A stretch of 64,000 nt of DNA from CAYJBH01 sp964369965 (GTDB lineage Bacteria; Bacillota; Clostridia; Oscillospirales; Ruminococcaceae), in the NCBI GenBank assembly GCA_964369965.1, contig CAYJGF010000014.1, forward strand, positions 7,276 through 71,275, written 5' to 3'. Both the position numbers and the translations under genes were made by a program. Numbering within the stretch: position 1 is the stretch's first letter; the number at the start of each line of letters is the position of its first letter. Shown in pieces: positions 60,959-64,000 of the stretch. The notes under the pieces were generated by a model that searched no databases, was not told the origin of the DNA, and saw only the letters and a program-made list of their open reading frames with translations.

Positions 60959-63835
60959 ATGCTAAACCACACAAAAAAAATTAAAATAGCGGTTTTGTTA
61001 CTGTTTATTTGTGTTTTTTTGACAGTCGGTGTTTTAGCGCAGGATGATGAGCGAGAGATTATAAAGGTGGGCTATGACCTCGGATATGGGGTGATGGACA
61101 ACGAGGAGTCGCTGGACAGCATGGGGTTCGGCTACGAGATACTCGCGCGCTCGGAGCATTATTCCAACTATGATTTTGAATATTATGAGTATGACTATTA
61201 TGATGCACTTAACGCACTTGAACAGGGTGAAATAGATGTGATGGGCATCATGTTTGAAAGTGAGGCGTATGAGGAGCAGTTCGCCTATGTTCCGAGGGTT
61301 CTCGGCTCGGCACAGTTGATACTTGCCACCAAGAACTCGTATTCTTATTATGACGACCCCTCCGAGATTGACGGCAAGACGGTGGCGAGCTTTGAGGGCA
61401 ATATGTATGAGCAATATCTCGACGACTACTGCGATGAGCACGGTATCGAGGTGGAGTATGTTCGCGCAAATACCAATGACTATCTTGATTTAGAGGCAGA
61501 TTTTTATCTTGTCTCTACCATCGACCGCAATGTTGCCGATTTTTCCATGGTGTTAAATTTGCAGGTCTTTAACATGTATTTTATCACCAATAAAGACAAT
61601 GAGGAGCTTGCCGAGAGTATCGGTGATGCAATTGAGCTTTCAATATCTGCGGACGGCACCTTTTTGGAGGAGTTGCAGATTAAATACTATGGCAGTAAAA
61701 ACCTCACACGGCGATATCTTACACAGGACGAGCTGTCGCTGTTGGAGGGCAAGACCTTCAGTTGCGGATACATAGATCACCATCAACCTATCCAGTATGT
61801 CAACGAAAACGGCGAGCCGGACGGCATTAGTGTCGAGGTGATGAACATGCTTGCCGAGCAGTATAACTTTGAGATAGACTATGTGCCCTATAACCACGAC
61901 ATGCCCAACCGTTCTCACGAAAATTTTGATTTTTTAATCTCCGCCACCGGTGAATTTGTCCATGAGATGACTTTTTATACCCCCTCCTCACCGTTTTTGG
62001 AACTGCCGATGATGCTGATCGGCAAAACCGACGTTTTAGAGGAGATTGTGTCGTCGGAACATCCGAGTATAATAGGTATGCTTAACTATATTACACTCGA
62101 CCACAACGATATTTTGGAGCGATACCCGAACAACACGATGGAGATATACGACACCTTTGATGAGCTGATGGACGCCTTTTATAGCGGTGAGGTGGACGGG
62201 ATACTTGCAACCGAGGATGGTATTGAGTACGCTCAGGCGGTTTTGGGGGTTGAGGACTACAGTATCCGCAGTACCGGTTTGTACCTGCCGCTTAGAATAT
62301 TTGTGTCGAGGCAAACAGACCGCCTGACCGAGTATATCGGTGCGTTTAATATTATGTTTGAGCACCTTGACCAAAGTAGATTGGACGAGATAATGTCGTT
62401 GCAGTCGGTGCAATTTCTGCCGGAGTATTCCACAGCGGAATTTTTGCGCGAGAATATCTATATAATAATCAGTTTAACTTTAATATTAATTCTGGTCATA
62501 GGTGCGATAATTTTTTATCTCCAGTACAAGCGAAAAACTGAGATTTTAAAGGTTGTCAACCAGGATGATACTACGTCGCTTATATCGCTCTATCACTTTC
62601 GAGAGCTAGCTACCGAGGCATTGCAGACGGCAAGACCGAATGAATATCAGATAATTTCACTCGATATCGACAGTTTTCACACCATAAACACCGTCTATTC
62701 AAAAGAGCATGGCAACAAGGTTCTCATCGCGATTGCCGAGGCGCTCAAAGAGGGGTATCGCGGCACCTCAACCCTTGTCACAAGGGTTATTGCCGACCAA
62801 TATGTGATACTTCGTCGCATGAGCGAGGGAACGGATATCCTAAAGGTGTTGAGTGAGCAGGTCATCGACGCCGTGCGCACGGTCATGGGGGATAGGTATA
62901 ACCTAAGCATGTCGGTGGGCTATTGCAACATAGAGGATAACACCCACACGGTGGACGAGATTATTGACTTCGCGGTTGCCGCTCGATTAAAGGGGAAGCA
63001 GAAGTACACCCTCACCTGCCACGAGTACAACAACGAAATTCGGCGCGACCACGAGATGAAGACCAGTATAGTCTATCGTATGAACGACGCGCTGAACGAC
63101 GGTGAGTTTACGGTGGTATATCAGCCGAAAATCGACTTTAAAACAATGCGTGTCGGCGGTGCCGAGGCACTTGTGAGGTGGTTCTCGGTTGGGGAATACG
63201 GGGCAATACCGCCCGGTGTATTCATCGGCATTTTTGAGTCCAATGGATTTATAGCCAACCTCGATTTATATGTTTTTGAGGAGGTTTGCAGATTTATCTC
63301 ACAACAAAATGCGCTTGACCTGCCACTTATTTCCATCAATATCTCTACCATAACGCTGTTTGATGACAGATTTCCCGGTGCTTATCTCGATATACTTTCA
63401 AAATATAACGTCGCGCCGCAAACAATAGAGCTGGAAATAACCGAGAGTGCAATGGGTCTCGCCAGCGAATTGTTGGGTGAAAAGGTGAACGACATTAAAA
63501 ACGCCGGTTTTTATATGTCTATCGATGATTTTGGCTCCGGCCAGTCGTCTCTCGGACGTCTTGGTGCGATTGAGGCGAACACCGTTAAACTGGACAAGGA
63601 GTTTTTAGACTTCAACAGCACCGACAACAACGGTGAAATTGTGGTCAACAATATGATCAAGATGGCAAAAGAGCTGAATATGAGGGTGGTCAGCGAGGGT
63701 ATCGAGACCGCAGATCAGGCAAGATGGCTCAAAGACCTGGACTGTGACTTTGCGCAGGGCTATTATTTCGAGCGCCCGCTGAGCGAGGCGGATTTTATAG
63801 AACTGCTTCGGGACGGTAAGGAGTATGAGATTTAA
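60959..63835 (+). CDS. Membrane sensor with two solute-binding domains, degenerate GGDEF and EAL
   Basis: A 958-residue protein. A signal/anchor helix (residues 8-27) is followed by two tandem bacterial solute-binding (family 3) domains (about 34-260 and 262-490, the second opening LEGKTFSCGYIDHHQPIQYV). A membrane helix (about 498-521), a GGDEF-like domain and an EAL domain follow. The GGDEF motif reads I611-A-D-Q-Y615, so cyclase activity is unlikely. The EAL domain has E736-A-L, ITES, D856-D857-FG, KLDKEF and EGIET, so c-di-GMP phosphodiesterase activity is expected. It probably links an external small ligand (amino-acid-like) to c-di-GMP breakdown. Confidence 0.9.
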   Translation: MLNHTKKIKIAVLLLFICVFLTVGVLAQDDEREIIKVGYDLGYGVMDNEESLDSMGFGYEILARSEHYSNYDFEYYEYDYYDALNALEQGEIDVMGIMFESEAYEEQFAYVPRVLGSAQLILATKNSYSYYDDPSEIDGKTVASFEGNMYEQYLDDYCDEHGIEVEYVRANTNDYLDLEADFYLVSTIDRNVADFSMVLNLQVFNMYFITNKDNEELAESIGDAIELSISADGTFLEELQIKYYGSKNLTRRYLTQDELSLLEGKTFSCGYIDHHQPIQYVNENGEPDGISVEVMNMLAEQYNFEIDYVPYNHDMPNRSHENFDFLISATGEFVHEMTFYTPSSPFLELPMMLIGKTDVLEEIVSSEHPSIIGMLNYITLDHNDILERYPNNTMEIYDTFDELMDAFYSGEVDGILATEDGIEYAQAVLGVEDYSIRSTGLYLPLRIFVSRQTDRLTEYIGAFNIMFEHLDQSRLDEIMSLQSVQFLPEYSTAEFLRENIYIIISLTLILILVIGAIIFYLQYKRKTEILKVVNQDDTTSLISLYHFRELATEALQTARPNEYQIISLDIDSFHTINTVYSKEHGNKVLIAIAEALKEGYRGTSTLVTRVIADQYVILRRMSEGTDILKVLSEQVIDAVRTVMGDRYNLSMSVGYCNIEDNTHTVDEIIDFAVAARLKGKQKYTLTCHEYNNEIRRDHEMKTSIVYRMNDALNDGEFTVVYQPKIDFKTMRVGGAEALVRWFSVGEYGAIPPGVFIGIFESNGFIANLDLYVFEEVCRFISQQNALDLPLISINISTITLFDDRFPGAYLDILSKYNVAPQTIELEITESAMGLASELLGEKVNDIKNAGFYMSIDDFGSGQSSLGRLGAIEANTVKLDKEFLDFNSTDNNGEIVVNNMIKMAKELNMRVVSEGIETADQARWLKDLDCDFAQGYYFERPLSEADFIELLRDGKEYEI

Positions 63836-63855
63836 AGGGCTACATTCATCTGTCT

Positions 63856-64000
63856 TATATAGTCATTCAACATGAAAAACGGCATAAGATTATCGAGCAT
63901 AAATTTCGCCTATCAAGGCGGAGGATTGAGGAATACTCACGTTCACCGATTGACGACAACGCAGATAGACGGAATTTATGCCGGGAAGATGTGTTGGTTT
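63856..64000 (+). repeat. Structured repeat element E1, copy B (cut by window end)
   Basis: Starts 20 bases after the EAL gene. It matches copy A from the left end (TATAGTCA...GAAAAACG) through the CGCC-TATCAA-GGCG hairpin (63907-63920), GGAGGATTGAG, CGATTGAC and GATAGACGGAATTTATGCCG to AAGATGTG-TGG at the window edge. GCATAAATTTCG (63897-63908) pairs with CGGAATTTATGC (63970-63981). It lacks the extra 9-bp hairpin of copy A. The right terminal repeat is outside the window. Confidence 0.75.

Overview
The window looks like a chromosomal segment of an anaerobic low-to-mid GC Firmicute, most likely an uncultured clostridial (Oscillospirales-type) bacterium. The evidence is the Bacillus/Clostridium gene order dnaA-dnaN-recF-remB-gyrB-gyrA, the presence of remB and a ylmC/ymxH-type PRC-barrel gene, the clostridial cluster rsmD-coaD-recX-rimO-pgsA-cysS, GGAGG-type ribosome binding sites, and near-consensus sigma-A promoters. 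The exact taxon cannot be fixed from sequence alone. I saw no tRNA, rRNA, CRISPR array or intact transposase gene.

Layout. Positions 1-14800 are entirely minus strand: a HepT/MntA toxin-antitoxin pair cut by the window edge, cysS, pgsA, rimO, recX, a coiled-coil gene, coaD, rsmD, hicA/hicB, gyrA, gyrB, remB, recF, dnaN and dnaA. At 14801-15194 the coding strand flips, which with dnaA marks the probable replication origin. From 15195 to 38624 everything is plus strand: a DUF2207 membrane protein, a complete nine-subunit V/A-type ATPase operon (G-C-I-K-F-E-A-B-D), smc, a PTS enzyme I-like gene, an MBOAT acyltransferase with a DltD/AlgJ-like partner, ychF, deoB and a two-domain glycosyltransferase. 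Next come a minus-strand DUF3810 gene and a plus-strand gene for an 1832-residue protein, then minus-strand ylmC, a MATE transporter and an iron-uptake operon (feoA-feoB-small Cys-rich protein). After that lie an RND exporter, ftsY, rdgB, truA and a DtxR-type regulator (plus), trmB, an AI-2E family permease, prmC and a DUF1385 gene (minus), and finally a short glycosyltransferase-like gene and a sensor/EAL phosphodiesterase (plus).

What stands out. (1) The 1832-residue protein at 39893-45391 carries two copies of a PI3/4-kinase/HipA-like kinase fold, each with an N-lobe lysine, a D-R-x3-N catalytic loop and an IDHDYSF metal motif, joined by Ala/Pro-rich linkers and driven by a perfect consensus promoter. 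I do not recognise a described family with this architecture. (2) The V-ATPase operon is interrupted by an intergenic repeat family. One copy carries a four-helix-bundle (S23/IVP-type) gene whose stop codon lies inside a box conserved in the gene-less copies. (3) A second repeat family of about 180 bp, with 20-bp terminal inverted repeats and a conserved branched secondary structure, lies downstream of two plus-strand genes (56149 and 63856). (4) The origin region has non-canonical DnaA-box-like repeats and a minus-strand promoter that runs straight into a terminator-like hairpin.

How the genes fit together. The left part is the replication and translation housekeeping block. The V-ATPase with the neighbouring DUF2207 protein belongs to the membrane. 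MBOAT, DltD-like and glycosyltransferase genes suggest acylated surface polysaccharide. The feo operon has two copies of a putative iron-responsive operator and a DtxR-type regulator with iron-type metal ligands about 6 kb away.
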